A stretch of DNA of 64,000 nt, from assembly GCF_001945365.1 (NCBI RefSeq), contig NZ_MSTQ01000007.1, forward strand, positions 62,001 to 126,000. The letters run 5' to 3'. The notes under the pieces are model-generated. The model searched no databases and was not told the DNA's origin. It saw only the letters and a list, made by a program, of their open reading frames with translations. Every line of letters starts with the position of its first letter. Position 1 is the first letter of the stretch. The translations under genes and the position numbers were made by a program. Origin of the DNA: Pseudomonas reinekei. Its GTDB lineage: Bacteria; Pseudomonadota; Gammaproteobacteria; Pseudomonadales; Pseudomonadaceae. Shown here piece after piece: positions 8,680-18,739 of the stretch.

Positions 8680-9987
8680 TTATAGAGTGCTGAACAGCGG
8701 AAAAATCCCCATCAGCAATGCGGCAACCAGTATGCACATGCACACCAGCACTGCCCACTTGAGGGTGAAGCGCTGGTGATCACCAAAATCGATCCCGGCC
8801 AGGGCCACCAACAGGTAAGTGGAGGGTACCAGCGGGCTCAACAAGTGGACGGGCTGACCGACGATCGAGGCACGTGCCATTTCCACCGCGGTTATACCGT
8901 AATGGCTGGCGGCTTCGGCAAGAACCGGTAACACGCCGTAATAAAATGCATCGTTCGACATGAAGAAGGTGAACGGCATGCTCACCAGCGCCGTGATCAC
9001 TGCCAGGTAAGGACCGAGGAAATCCGGAATCACCGATAGCAGGCTTTTCGACATCGCATCGACCATACCGGTGCCGGTCAGGATACCGGTGAAAATGCCA
9101 GCGGCAAAGATCAGCCCGACCACTGCCAGCACGCTACCGGCGTGGGCCGCGACGCGATCCTTCTGCTGTTGCAGGCAAGGGTAGTTGACGATCATCGCGA
9201 TACTGAACGCCACCATGAACAGCACCGGCAGCGGCAGCAGGCCGGCGATCAGGGTGCACATCAGGCCCAGGGTCAGGGCGCCGTTGAACCAGATCAGCTT
9301 CGGACGACGGGCATCCGGGAACTGCGAGACGCTGATTTCACTGTGGTCGACTTCATCGCCCACCAGGTGCAGCTCACCCAGACGGGCACGCTCACGCTTA
9401 CCGTAGAAATAGGCGATGGCGAGGATCGCCACCACACCCGCCGCCATGGCCGGAATCATCGGTACGAAGATCGCCGACGGGTCCACGTGCAGCGCACTGG
9501 CGGCACGGGCGGTCGGGCCACCCCATGGCGTCATGTTCATCACGCCACCGGCGAGGATGATCAGACCGGCCATGATCCGCGGGCTCATGCCGATGCGACT
9601 GTAGAGCGGCAGCATGGCGGCCACGCAGATCATGTAAGTGGTCGCGCCGTCACCATCGAGGGAAACGACGAGCGCCAGTACGGCGGTGCCGACCGAAACT
9701 TTCAACGGGTCGCCCTTGACCATTTTGAGGATCTTGCGCACGGCCGGGTCGAACAGACCGGAGTCGATCATCAGGGCGAAGTACAGAATCGCGAACATCA
9801 GCATCACGCCGGTCGGCGCGAGCTTGGTGATGCCTTCGAGCATCATCGGGCCGATTTTCGGAGCGAAACCGCCGAACAGGGCGAAGACGATTGGAATGAT
9901 GATCAGGGCGATCAGCGCGGACAGGCGCTTGGTCATGATCAGGAACATGAACGTGATGACCATGGCGAAGCCAAGGAAAGTCAGCAT
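8680..9987 (-). CDS. CitMHS family citrate-metal:proton symporter
   Basis: A 435-residue carrier with about twelve hydrophobic segments, beginning MLTFLGFAMVITFMFLIMTK. The segment LDGDGATTYMICVAAMLPLY and the repeat-half motif SNDAFYYGVLPVLAEAASHY are typical of the CitMHS (Mg2+/Ca2+-citrate) family. Full length. The 380-bp gap upstream contains palindromes that could bind a regulator. The metal preference cannot be told from sequence. Confidence 0.92.
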   Translation of the reverse strand: MLTFLGFAMVITFMFLIMTKRLSALIALIIIPIVFALFGGFAPKIGPMMLEGITKLAPTGVMLMFAILYFALMIDSGLFDPAVRKILKMVKGDPLKVSVGTAVLALVVSLDGDGATTYMICVAAMLPLYSRIGMSPRIMAGLIILAGGVMNMTPWGGPTARAASALHVDPSAIFVPMIPAMAAGVVAILAIAYFYGKRERARLGELHLVGDEVDHSEISVSQFPDARRPKLIWFNGALTLGLMCTLIAGLLPLPVLFMVAFSIAMIVNYPCLQQQKDRVAAHAGSVLAVVGLIFAAGIFTGILTGTGMVDAMSKSLLSVIPDFLGPYLAVITALVSMPFTFFMSNDAFYYGVLPVLAEAASHYGITAVEMARASIVGQPVHLLSPLVPSTYLLVALAGIDFGDHQRFTLKWAVLVCMCILVAALLMGIFPLFSTL

Positions 9988-10367
9988 GGGAATACTCCAG
10001 GCGTAGCGCGGCTAGGGAATGAGCGGATCGGGCGGATCAGCGCAGAACGGGAAGCACGAAACGTACGGGCGGAGTTGCAGCGAAGCGGCGGATAGAGGAG
10101 GACATCAGAATCACCATTGTTGTTGTTAAATGGGCTGTGCGAGCGATAAAGCGCTGGCATTGGCCGACCGGTCTGTTGCCGGTAGTGGGGGCGATCCTAA
10201 TCGGGGAAGCTTTCAGCCAGCTTTCGGCGATGAAAGCATTGACCGGATGTGCAACCGGTCGTCGGACTGCGGCAGACGAGATACCGGGTTGAGGCCATTG
10301 CCGACATTCGCCTGCCGTGGCTGCACCTGGCTGAGCCTTTGCCTGTGAAGCCGAAAAATCGCTCTGA
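9988..10367. promoter_or_regulatory. 380-bp gap upstream of the citrate transporter gene with GACCGG palindromes
   Basis: No gene seen. It holds the palindrome GACCGGTC at 10166-10173 and the inverted repeat GACCGG-8 bp-CCGGTC at 10241-10260. They share a half-site and sit on the promoter side of the CitMHS gene, so they may be operator sites. No two-component regulator of citrate uptake is adjacent. Confidence 0.4.
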
Positions 10368-10694
10368 TCAGAAAATAGACAGGTCCAGTGGCCGGACCGC
10401 GCCCATCCAGATCGCGTGATCGCGATGATCCATCAAGTCGTTGCCGGTGTCTGGATGCACGAACACCACCAACCCTTTGCGGTTGAGCGCCAGCCACGGC
10501 AGCACGTCGCCGATCAACTCCGGCCCGAACGCCAGTTGGCAACTCCAGTCCGGATGCGGTCCGACCGGGCGCTCGTGCACGCGCCCCATGTTCAATGGGA
10601 ACCGTTGCGCGGCTCGCTCGCACAAGGCGCGCGCCTGATCGATGGTGCTGGCGTCGAAATACACGTGAGCGTGATAGCCCTTGATCCGGTGCAT
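10368..10694 (-). CDS. DOPA 4,5-dioxygenase family protein
   Basis: A 108-residue protein from the ATG at 10692-10694, which is preceded by GGAGGG at good spacing. Metal-binding-type histidines appear in GYHAHVYFD near the N-terminus and in FVHPDTGNDLMDHRDHAIWMG near the C-terminus. This small family contains extradiol ring-cleaving enzymes acting on DOPA; bacterial members are mostly uncharacterised. Divergent from the NAD(P)-binding protein gene with an 85-bp gap. Full length for the family. Confidence 0.85.
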   Translation of the reverse strand: MHRIKGYHAHVYFDASTIDQARALCERAAQRFPLNMGRVHERPVGPHPDWSCQLAFGPELIGDVLPWLALNRKGLVVFVHPDTGNDLMDHRDHAIWMGAVRPLDLSIF

Positions 10695-10779
10695 GTGAAT
10701 CCCTCCAAAACTCAGTCGAACCCTTGTCGCTCCCTGCATGTCACACGCCATATACGCAGGAAAACAAGGGAGTTCAGCC

Positions 10780-11439
10780 ATGAAAAACGCCGAAACGCCG
10801 GTGGTGAAAGTGGTGCTTTATGGTGCCATGAGTAGCCTGGGCAGTGCGCTGATGGCTGAAATGCTTCGGCGCCAACATGAAGTGATCGCCATTCTCGACG
10901 ACCTGACAGCGCTGGCGCCACGTCCGGGGTTGCGCACCAAGACGGGTGATCTGTTCGAGGCGCAGCGCGTGAAGCAAAGCATGGCAGGCAGTTCGGCCGT
11001 CATCTGTTTACTGGACGCGCCCGGATTGCCATTCAACAGTGAGCACGTGGAAAAAACCATTGTGCCCGGCCCCGTCGAGCAAGTGCTGGCAGTCGATGCG
11101 TTGATAGAGGGCATGCAGGCCGCGGGCATCGCACGGTTGTTTGTGGTGGGAGATTTCGAGGTGCTGGACGATCCGGAGATCGAGGACGGATTGCAGCGCC
11201 ATGCCGCCGAAGAGATCCGCGAAGCGCTGCAAAGCAGTGCCTTGCAATGGACGATGGTGAACGCCCCACGCGGGGTGGCGGGACTCACCATTGAGCATTT
11301 CACTCAAATCAGCGGCAACCTTGAGCCCGGCCTGGCCGAACCACTGCAACGCCTGGCCCGCACGGCGAAGGGCATTGCCGATGAGCTGCACCTGAACCTG
11401 CATGTCGGTGAGCATGTGAGTTTTGTGGCGACTTCATAA
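10780..11439 (+). CDS. NAD(P)-binding Rossmann-fold protein
   Basis: A 219-residue protein from the ATG at 10780, preceded by AAGGGAG. The N-terminus VVLYGAMSSLGSALMAEML is a loose dinucleotide-binding turn (GxxxxLG), and the fold continues as in the atypical SDR/NAD(P)H-binding group (ARLFVVGDFEVLDDPEI, LQWTMVNAP). No catalytic YxxxK is evident, so it may be a sensor or reductase of the NmrA-like type. Substrate unknown. Confidence 0.75.
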   Translation: MKNAETPVVKVVLYGAMSSLGSALMAEMLRRQHEVIAILDDLTALAPRPGLRTKTGDLFEAQRVKQSMAGSSAVICLLDAPGLPFNSEHVEKTIVPGPVEQVLAVDALIEGMQAAGIARLFVVGDFEVLDDPEIEDGLQRHAAEEIREALQSSALQWTMVNAPRGVAGLTIEHFTQISGNLEPGLAEPLQRLARTAKGIADELHLNLHVGEHVSFVATS

Positions 11440-11463
11440 TCTTTCGGACGATCTGCTGATCGT

Positions 11464-12414
11464 TCAAACTGCAATCGAAGGAAACGAAAGCCCCGTCAGT
11501 GATTGCGCACTGCAGGCTTGCTCTTCCATCAACCAGTCCACGAACTGCTGAATCAGCGCCCCGCGCCGTTTGCGCTGGGGCACAACCACGTAATAGCCCA
11601 GGCGTGACATCAGCGTTTCGTCAATCGGCCGGCACAGTAAACCTTGCGCCAGCAAGTTATCCACAAGGTGCCGCCAGCCAATGGCGACTCCCTGGCCACC
11701 TATCGCCGCTTGTATCAACAGGGTGTAATTGTCGAAGCGCAACTGGCCGGGGGCCGGAGCCGAGGTGATGCCCAACGCTCGGAACACACCGCTCCAGTCA
11801 AACCAGTTGCTGCTGTTCTCGCCACGCAAGTGCAGCAGCGGCAACTCCAGCAATGACTGGGCGGGCAAGGGCAGGGCACGCCCCTCCAGGAGCTGTGGAC
11901 TGCACACCGGAAATACCTCTTCGCTGAACAACCAGCGGCCTTCACCCTGCTTGAAACGCCCGTCACCGAACAGGATTGCCACATCAATATCCGTGCGCAG
12001 CATGTTGTGGCTGCGCTCGCTGGTGACCAGGCTCACATCCACCTGCGGATTGGCCGCGTGAAAGCGGTGCAGGCGCGGCATCAGCCAGTAGGCCGCGAAG
12101 GCAAAGTCGGTCGCTACTTGCAGCACTTCATGTTGATGCTGTGCGCTGATTGCATTCAATCCCGCATCGATATTCTGCAATCCGAGCTGAACCTGCTCGA
12201 AAAGGATCATGCCTGCCTCGGTCAGTTCTATGCCGCGATAAATGCGGTCGAACAGCCGCGTGGCCAATTGTTCTTCAAGCCTTTTGATCTGTTGGCTGAT
12301 GGCAGGCTGAGTGGTGCCAAGCTCATTGGCGGCGGCCGTGAAGCTGCGTTGGCGAGCCGCTGCTTCGAATGCGCGAAGCAGATCCAGGGACAGGTCACCG
12401 AGGGCGTCATACAT
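11464..12414 (-). CDS. LysR family regulator of choline-sulfate utilisation
   Basis: A 316-residue LysR regulator with the winged helix-turn-helix at about residues 24-43 (FTAAANELGTTQPAISQQIK) and a C-terminal effector domain. It is divergent from betC with a gap of about 110 bp, the classic arrangement for a LysR protein controlling the facing gene. The corresponding gene next to betC in pseudomonads and rhizobia is annotated as the choline-sulfate utilisation regulator. The effector (choline sulfate or choline) is inferred. Confidence 0.88.
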   Translation of the reverse strand: MYDALGDLSLDLLRAFEAAARQRSFTAAANELGTTQPAISQQIKRLEEQLATRLFDRIYRGIELTEAGMILFEQVQLGLQNIDAGLNAISAQHQHEVLQVATDFAFAAYWLMPRLHRFHAANPQVDVSLVTSERSHNMLRTDIDVAILFGDGRFKQGEGRWLFSEEVFPVCSPQLLEGRALPLPAQSLLELPLLHLRGENSSNWFDWSGVFRALGITSAPAPGQLRFDNYTLLIQAAIGGQGVAIGWRHLVDNLLAQGLLCRPIDETLMSRLGYYVVVPQRKRRGALIQQFVDWLMEEQACSAQSLTGLSFPSIAV

Positions 12415-12528
12415 AAGCTGTGCTTATCCTAGTCATTGCCGCGCATGGGCTTTACCGCAAAGAGTAGGGGTTCCATCCTCGATCCCAGCACTCTCGCATA
12501 AACATCCACTATGGAATGCCGCGATCAC

Positions 12529-14043
12529 ATGAAGCGCAAGAACATTCTTTTCATCATGGCCGATCAAATGGCCGCGCCAATGTTGCCGTTCTACGGCCCT
12601 TCGCCTATCAAACTGCCTAATTTGAGCCGCCTCGCCGCCGAAGGCGTGGTGTTTGACTCCGCTTACTGCAACAGCCCGTTGTGCGCGCCGTCGCGCTTTA
12701 CCCTGGTCAGCGGCCAGTTGCCCAGCAAGATCGGCGCCTATGACAATGCGGCGGATTTCCCGGCCGATGTACCGACCTACGCTCACTACCTGCGCCGCCT
12801 CGGCTATCGCACCGCGCTGTCGGGCAAGATGCATTTCTGTGGACCGGACCAGTTGCACGGCTATGAAGAACGCCTGACCAGCGATATCTACCCGGCCGAC
12901 TACGGTTGGGCGGTGAACTGGGACGAGCCGGATGTGCGTCCGACCTGGTATCACAACATGTCGTCGGTGCTGCAAGCAGGACCGTGCGTGCGGACCAATC
13001 AGCTGGATTTCGACGAAGAAGTGGTCTTCAAGGCCCAGCAATACCTGTTCGATCACATTCGCGAGGATGGCGACCAGCCGTTCTGCCTGACCGTGTCGAT
13101 GACTCACCCACACGACCCGTACACGATTCCCAAGGCTTTCTGGGATTTGTACGACGACGCCGACATCCCGTTGCCTGTGACGCCGGCACAGACTGAACTC
13201 GATCCACACGCCCAACGCCTGCTCAAGGTCTACGACCTGTGGGACAAACCGTTGCCTGTGGATAAGGTTCGCGACGCGCGACGCGCTTATTTCGGTGCCT
13301 GCAGCTATATCGACAGCAATGTCGGCAAACTCCTGCAAACGCTCGAAGACACGGGCTTGATCGACGACACCATCATTGTCTTCTCCGGCGACCACGGCGA
13401 CATGCTCGGCGAGCGCGGCCTCTGGTACAAAATGCACTGGTATGAAATGGCGGCGCGAGTGCCCCTGTTGATCAGTGCGCCAGGGCAATTCGGCGCGGGC
13501 CGGGTCAGTGCCTCGGTTTCAACCGCCGACCTGTTGCCAACGTTCGTCGAACTGGCGGGCGGCTCGCTGGAGCACGGCCTGCCACTCGACGGCCGTTCTT
13601 TGGTTCCGCATCTGCAAGGGCAGGGCGGTCACGACGAAGTCTTCGGCGAGTACATGGCCGAAGGCACCATCGGCCCGTTGATGATGATTCGTCGCGGTGC
13701 TTACAAATTCATCTACAGCGAAGATGACCCTTGCCTACTCTTCGATGTACACAATGACCCGCGCGAACAGGAGGAACTCAGTCAATCGCCGCAACATCGC
13801 CAGCTATTCGACGATTTTCTCGCCGAGGCACGGGCCAAATGGGACATTCCGGCGATCCACCAACAGGTGCTCGCAAGCCAGCGGCGTCGGCGTTTTGTTG
13901 CCGAAGCCCTGACCATCGGCAAGCTGAAGAGCTGGGATCACCAGCCGCTGGTGGACGCCAGTCAGCAATACATGCGTAACCATATCGACCTCGACGATCT
14001 GGAGCGTAAAGCACGTTATCCACAACCCTGCCAAAACCAATAA
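12529..14043 (+). CDS. betC: Choline-sulfatase
   Basis: About 504 residues. It hydrolyses choline-O-sulfate to choline and sulfate, supplying osmoprotectant precursor, carbon and sulfur. The type I sulfatase signature CAPSR begins at Cys52, the residue converted to formylglycine. The N-terminal metal site is FIMADQM and the second half has FSGDHGDMLGERGLWYK. The C-terminal tail (DHQPLVDASQQYMRNHIDLD) is typical of BetC. I choose the ATG at 12529 (MKRKNILF); one six codons upstream lacks family similarity. The choX start follows 16 bp after the stop. Confidence 0.95.
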   Translation: MKRKNILFIMADQMAAPMLPFYGPSPIKLPNLSRLAAEGVVFDSAYCNSPLCAPSRFTLVSGQLPSKIGAYDNAADFPADVPTYAHYLRRLGYRTALSGKMHFCGPDQLHGYEERLTSDIYPADYGWAVNWDEPDVRPTWYHNMSSVLQAGPCVRTNQLDFDEEVVFKAQQYLFDHIREDGDQPFCLTVSMTHPHDPYTIPKAFWDLYDDADIPLPVTPAQTELDPHAQRLLKVYDLWDKPLPVDKVRDARRAYFGACSYIDSNVGKLLQTLEDTGLIDDTIIVFSGDHGDMLGERGLWYKMHWYEMAARVPLLISAPGQFGAGRVSASVSTADLLPTFVELAGGSLEHGLPLDGRSLVPHLQGQGGHDEVFGEYMAEGTIGPLMMIRRGAYKFIYSEDDPCLLFDVHNDPREQEELSQSPQHRQLFDDFLAEARAKWDIPAIHQQVLASQRRRRFVAEALTIGKLKSWDHQPLVDASQQYMRNHIDLDDLERKARYPQPCQNQ

Positions 14044-14059
14044 TGTTAAGGGGAAGTCC

Positions 14060-14977
14060 ATGCAAAGGTTATCCACAGTACTGACGGTCGGGCTCTTGGC
14101 TCTTGGCAGTGCATCGGCGTTCGCCGATCAATGCGAGACGGTGAAAATGGCCGATCCGGGTTGGAGCGACATCGCCGCGACCAATGCCATCACCGGGTTT
14201 CTGCTGGACGGCATGGGCTACAAGGCCAAGGTCGACACCCTCGCGGTGCCGATTACCTTTGGCGGGCTCAAGGACGGCCAGGTCGATGTGTTCCTGGGTA
14301 ACTGGATGCCGGCGCAGCAGGGCTTCTATGACAAGTTCGTCGCCACTGGCGATGTTACGCAACTGGCGAAGAACCTCGACGGCACCGAGTTCACCCTTGC
14401 GGTACCGGACTACGTGTGGGACGCGGGTGTGCATAACTTTGCCGACCTGAACAAGTTTGCCGACAAGTTCGACAAAAAAATCTACGGCATCGGTTCCGGC
14501 GCACCTGCGAACATCTCCCTGCAGGAGATCATCAAGAAGAACGATTTCGACATGGGCCAGTGGAAACTGGTTGAGTCCAGCGAGCAGGCGATGTTGGCCG
14601 AAGTGTCCCGCGCGGTGAAAAAACAGAAATTCGTGACCTTCCTCGGCTGGACCCCGCACCCGATGAACGTGCAGTTGAAAATGCATTATCTGAAGGGCGG
14701 CGAGAAATACTTCGGCGACACCGGCAGCGTCTACACCCTGACCCGCAAAGGTTATGCACAGGCCTGCCCGAACGTCGGCAAATTGCTGACCAACCTGAGT
14801 TTCACCCAGGAGATGGAGAACAGCATCATGGCCGAGGTGGTGAACAGGAAAGTCAGCAATGCTGACGCCGCCAAGGCGTGGATCAAGGCCAATCCGGCGG
14901 TGCTGGATAAATGGCTGGAGGGCGTGAAGACCGTGGATGGCAAGGATGCGTTGCCAGCGGTCAAAGCCAAGCTGTAA
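14060..14977 (+). CDS. choX: Choline ABC transporter substrate-binding protein
   Basis: A 305-residue periplasmic protein with a signal peptide cleaved after about residue 22 (SASAFA). It belongs to the glycine betaine/choline-binding OpuAC-like group (MADPGWSDIAATNAITGFLL; VFLGNWMPAQQGF; TFLGWTPHPMN). It binds choline for import by a ChoVW-type ABC transporter. No ATPase or permease gene is adjacent, so it must share components encoded elsewhere. GGGGAAG precedes the ATG. It probably forms an operon with betC. Confidence 0.9.
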   Translation: MQRLSTVLTVGLLALGSASAFADQCETVKMADPGWSDIAATNAITGFLLDGMGYKAKVDTLAVPITFGGLKDGQVDVFLGNWMPAQQGFYDKFVATGDVTQLAKNLDGTEFTLAVPDYVWDAGVHNFADLNKFADKFDKKIYGIGSGAPANISLQEIIKKNDFDMGQWKLVESSEQAMLAEVSRAVKKQKFVTFLGWTPHPMNVQLKMHYLKGGEKYFGDTGSVYTLTRKGYAQACPNVGKLLTNLSFTQEMENSIMAEVVNRKVSNADAAKAWIKANPAVLDKWLEGVKTVDGKDALPAVKAKL

Positions 14978-15009
14978 CGCTTACCTGGCAAGGGACTGTA
15001 GTGATTACC

Positions 15010-15141
15010 TGTGGCGAGGGAGCTTGCTCCCGCTCGGCTGCGTAGCAGACGCAAGCCCGGACGACTCGATAAGGCTGACTATTCGCGTTGACTGGATTGG
15101 GAGCGCTGCGCGCTCCAGCGGGAGCAAGCTCCCTCGCCACA
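15010..15141. repeat. REP pair in inverted orientation (REPIN-like)
   Basis: A perfect 25-bp inverted repeat (15010-15034 against 15117-15141), each arm being a TGTGGCGAGGGAGC-type REP, separated by 82 bp. It lies between choX and the SulP gene. Confidence 0.85.
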
Positions 15142-15192
15142 ATGATTGGCTGGTGCTGATACCCTTGCGCAAAACTTAACCCGAGAGGACCC

Positions 15193-16761
15193 ATGGCCTT
15201 TCCCAGCCGGCATTCACTCTTCCCCTTTCTCACCTGGTTGCCCCGGCAAACCCGCGCCAGCGTCGGTCGTGACATGATCGTCGGCCTCAGCGGTGCGATT
15301 CTCGCCTTGCCGCAATCAATTGCCTACGCGCTGATCGCCGGTCTCCCACCAGAATACGGGCTGTATGCGGCGATCATTCCGGTGCTGATTGCTTGTCTGT
15401 GGGGTTCGTCGTGGCATTTGATCTGCGGTCCTACGGCAGCGATCTCCATTGTCCTGTATGCCAGCGTCAGTCCTCTGGCCGTACCCGCGACGCAGGACTA
15501 CGTCACCGTGATCCTGTTGCTGACCTTCCTGGCGGGGATTTTCCAGTGGCTGCTGGGATTGCTGCGTTTTGGCGCGCTGGTGAACTTCGTCTCCCACTCG
15601 GTGGTGCTCGGCTTCACCCTCGGCGCGGCGGTGGTGATTGCCGTCGGCCAACTGCCCAACCTGCTGGGGCTGGACTTGCCGAGCCAGGCCACCGCCCTGG
15701 ACAGTTTCATCACTCTGCTTCGCCATCTCGGCGAAACAGACAAAGCCTCGCTGGCGCTAGGGTTGGCCACGGTGGGGGTGGGGGTGGTCCTCAAGCTGTG
15801 GCTGCCACGGTGGCCAACGCTGCTGATTACCCTGGTGCTGGGCGCATTGCTTGTGTGGTTGTGGCCATCGATGTTCGGCCATGTGCAACTGGTCAGCGCC
15901 TTCACCGGCAAGCTACCGCCCTTCAGTCCGCTGCCGCTGGATCTCGATTTGATCTTGCGCCTGCTGCCCAGCGCCGTCGCCGTCGGCATGCTCGGGCTGG
16001 TCACCAGCCTGTCGATTGCCCGCTCGATATCCGCACGTTCGCAGCAACTTCTCGACGCCAACCAGGAAGTTCGCGCCCAAGGCCTGTCGAATATCGTCGG
16101 CGCGTTTTTTTCCGGATCGCTGTCAGCCGGTTCCTTCACCCGTTCCGGCCTCAGTTACGAAGCAGGGGCCTGCTCACCGCTGGCAGGGATTTTTTCGGCG
16201 TTGTGGGTGGCGCTGTTTGCGGTATTCGGCGCGAGTTTGATTGCGCACATTCCGATCCCGGCCATGGCCGGCAGCATTCTGTTGATCGCCTGGGGCCTGG
16301 TGGACCATCGCGGCATTCGTGCCTTGCTGCGGGTGAGCCGCGCCGAATTCGTGGTCATGGCCCTGACCTGCGTCGCCACGCTGTTGCTGGAACTGCAGAC
16401 TGCGATTTACGCCGGGGTGCTGGCCTCGCTGTTTTTCTACCTCAAACGCACCTCGCAACCGCGGGTCCAGCATGTGTGCGAGGGCGATGAAGACATCCTG
16501 CGGGTCGGCGGCTCGATTTTCTTCGGTGCCAGCCATTACCTGCAAGTGCGCCTGCAGCGCATGCACGGCGCGCGCGTGGTGATCGAGGCACAGCAGATCA
16601 ATTTCATCGACTATTCAGGGGTGGAAATGCTGCATCAGGAAGCCCGGCGCTTGCTGCGTCAGGATCGCAGTTTGACCTTGCGCCAGGCCCGGCCGCAGGT
16701 GGTGGAAGAGCTGCGCAAGCTTGAAGGCGCGGAGAAATGCCCGATTCGGTTTGAAGACTGA
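15193..16761 (+). CDS. SulP family inorganic anion transporter with STAS domain
   Basis: A 522-residue carrier: a membrane domain of about 400 residues with the SulP start SGAILALPQSIAYALIAGLP, then a C-terminal STAS domain (about residues 420-515; segment VVIEAQQINFIDYSGVEMLH). SulP proteins move sulfate or bicarbonate. Next to betC it may handle the sulfate released from choline sulfate, or take up the ester; this is inference. The REP pair in the 215-bp gap separates it from choX, so co-transcription is uncertain. Confidence 0.9.
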   Translation: MAFPSRHSLFPFLTWLPRQTRASVGRDMIVGLSGAILALPQSIAYALIAGLPPEYGLYAAIIPVLIACLWGSSWHLICGPTAAISIVLYASVSPLAVPATQDYVTVILLLTFLAGIFQWLLGLLRFGALVNFVSHSVVLGFTLGAAVVIAVGQLPNLLGLDLPSQATALDSFITLLRHLGETDKASLALGLATVGVGVVLKLWLPRWPTLLITLVLGALLVWLWPSMFGHVQLVSAFTGKLPPFSPLPLDLDLILRLLPSAVAVGMLGLVTSLSIARSISARSQQLLDANQEVRAQGLSNIVGAFFSGSLSAGSFTRSGLSYEAGACSPLAGIFSALWVALFAVFGASLIAHIPIPAMAGSILLIAWGLVDHRGIRALLRVSRAEFVVMALTCVATLLLELQTAIYAGVLASLFFYLKRTSQPRVQHVCEGDEDILRVGGSIFFGASHYLQVRLQRMHGARVVIEAQQINFIDYSGVEMLHQEARRLLRQDRSLTLRQARPQVVEELRKLEGAEKCPIRFED

Positions 16762-16789
16762 ACCACCGCAGGGGAAACGCACTGAACCC

Positions 16790-16819
16790 TGTGGCGAGGG
16801 AGCTCGCTCCCTCGCCACA
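16790..16819. repeat. REP-type palindrome between the convergent SulP and aroE genes
   Basis: A perfect palindrome of TGTGGCGAGGGAGCT and its complement, the same family as 15010-15141. It sits between two convergent genes and may serve as a bidirectional terminator. Confidence 0.8.
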
Positions 16820-16824
16820 AAGGC

Positions 16825-17646
16825 CTAGAGAGCCAACTGTCGGCGCAGTTCGGCCAGCACCGGCGCTGTATCCGGACGCACGCCGCGCCACAGGAAGAAG
16901 GCTTCGGCCGCTTGCTCGGCCAGCATGCCCAAGCCGTCCATCGACACCGCCGCGCCGTGTTCGCGGGCCCAACGGCAGAACGACGTCGGCTCCTTGCCAT
17001 ACATCATGTCGTAGCAAACGGTTTTGCCCGTCTCGATCAGGCTGGCGGCAATCGGCGGTACATCGCCGGTCAGGCTCGCGGACGTCGCATTGATGATCAG
17101 GTCCACCGACTCCTGCAGCCAGTCATAGCCACTGGCCGATACCGGCCCCAGATCGCAGAACAGTTCCGCCAGCAACTCGGCCTTGTCCACCGTACGGTTG
17201 GCGATGATCACAGATGCCGGGTGTTCGGCGAGCAGGGGTTCCAGCGCACCGCGCACGGCGCCACCGGCCCCCAACAGCAGGATGCGCTTGCCCTTGAGGC
17301 TGAACCCGGCGTTGACCGTCAAGTCCCGCACCAGCCCGGCGCCGTCGGTGTTGTCGCCCAGCAAGCTGCCATCGGCCAGTTTGCTCAGGGTGTTCACGGC
17401 GCCAGCCCGTTGGGCCCGCGCGGTCAGGGTGTCCGCGAGGCGGCAGGCTTCTTCCTTGAACGGTACGGTGACGTTCGCGCCACGACCTTCTAAAAAAAAC
17501 GCCCGGGCACAGCCGGAAAAATCGTCGAGGGGTGCCAACGAGGTGCTGTAGTCGAGTTTCTGCCCGGTCTGCTCGGCAAACAGGCGATGAATCAACGGCG
17601 ATTTGCTGTGGCCAATCGGGTTACCGAATACGACATAACGGTCCAT
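16825..17646 (-). CDS. aroE: Shikimate dehydrogenase (NADP+)
   Basis: A 273-residue enzyme reducing 3-dehydroshikimate to shikimate in aromatic amino acid synthesis. The substrate motif [13 protein letters not shown] is at the N-terminus, the catalytic Lys is in NVTVPFKE, the NADP-binding loop is [10 protein letters not shown] and the NRT motif follows (IANRT). Length is normal. The gene lies 13 bp downstream of hemF on the same strand. Confidence 0.95.
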   Translation of the reverse strand: MDRYVVFGNPIGHSKSPLIHRLFAEQTGQKLDYSTSLAPLDDFSGCARAFFLEGRGANVTVPFKEEACRLADTLTARAQRAGAVNTLSKLADGSLLGDNTDGAGLVRDLTVNAGFSLKGKRILLLGAGGAVRGALEPLLAEHPASVIIANRTVDKAELLAELFCDLGPVSASGYDWLQESVDLIINATSASLTGDVPPIAASLIETGKTVCYDMMYGKEPTSFCRWAREHGAAVSMDGLGMLAEQAAEAFFLWRGVRPDTAPVLAELRRQLAL

Positions 17647-17659
17647 CAGGATTCCTCGT

Positions 17660-18598
<939 letters not shown>

Positions 18599-18739
18599 CT
18601 ACGCGGCGCTCCATCGGAGCGGGGCCTGCGCAAATGGGCGCGTAGCATACCACCGCCGATGTGCTCGTCGCAGTTGACGAAGATCAAGCTTAGGAGTCCG
18701 ATAGGACGCTTTGGTAGAAACGATCTCAGGAGAGTGCAG

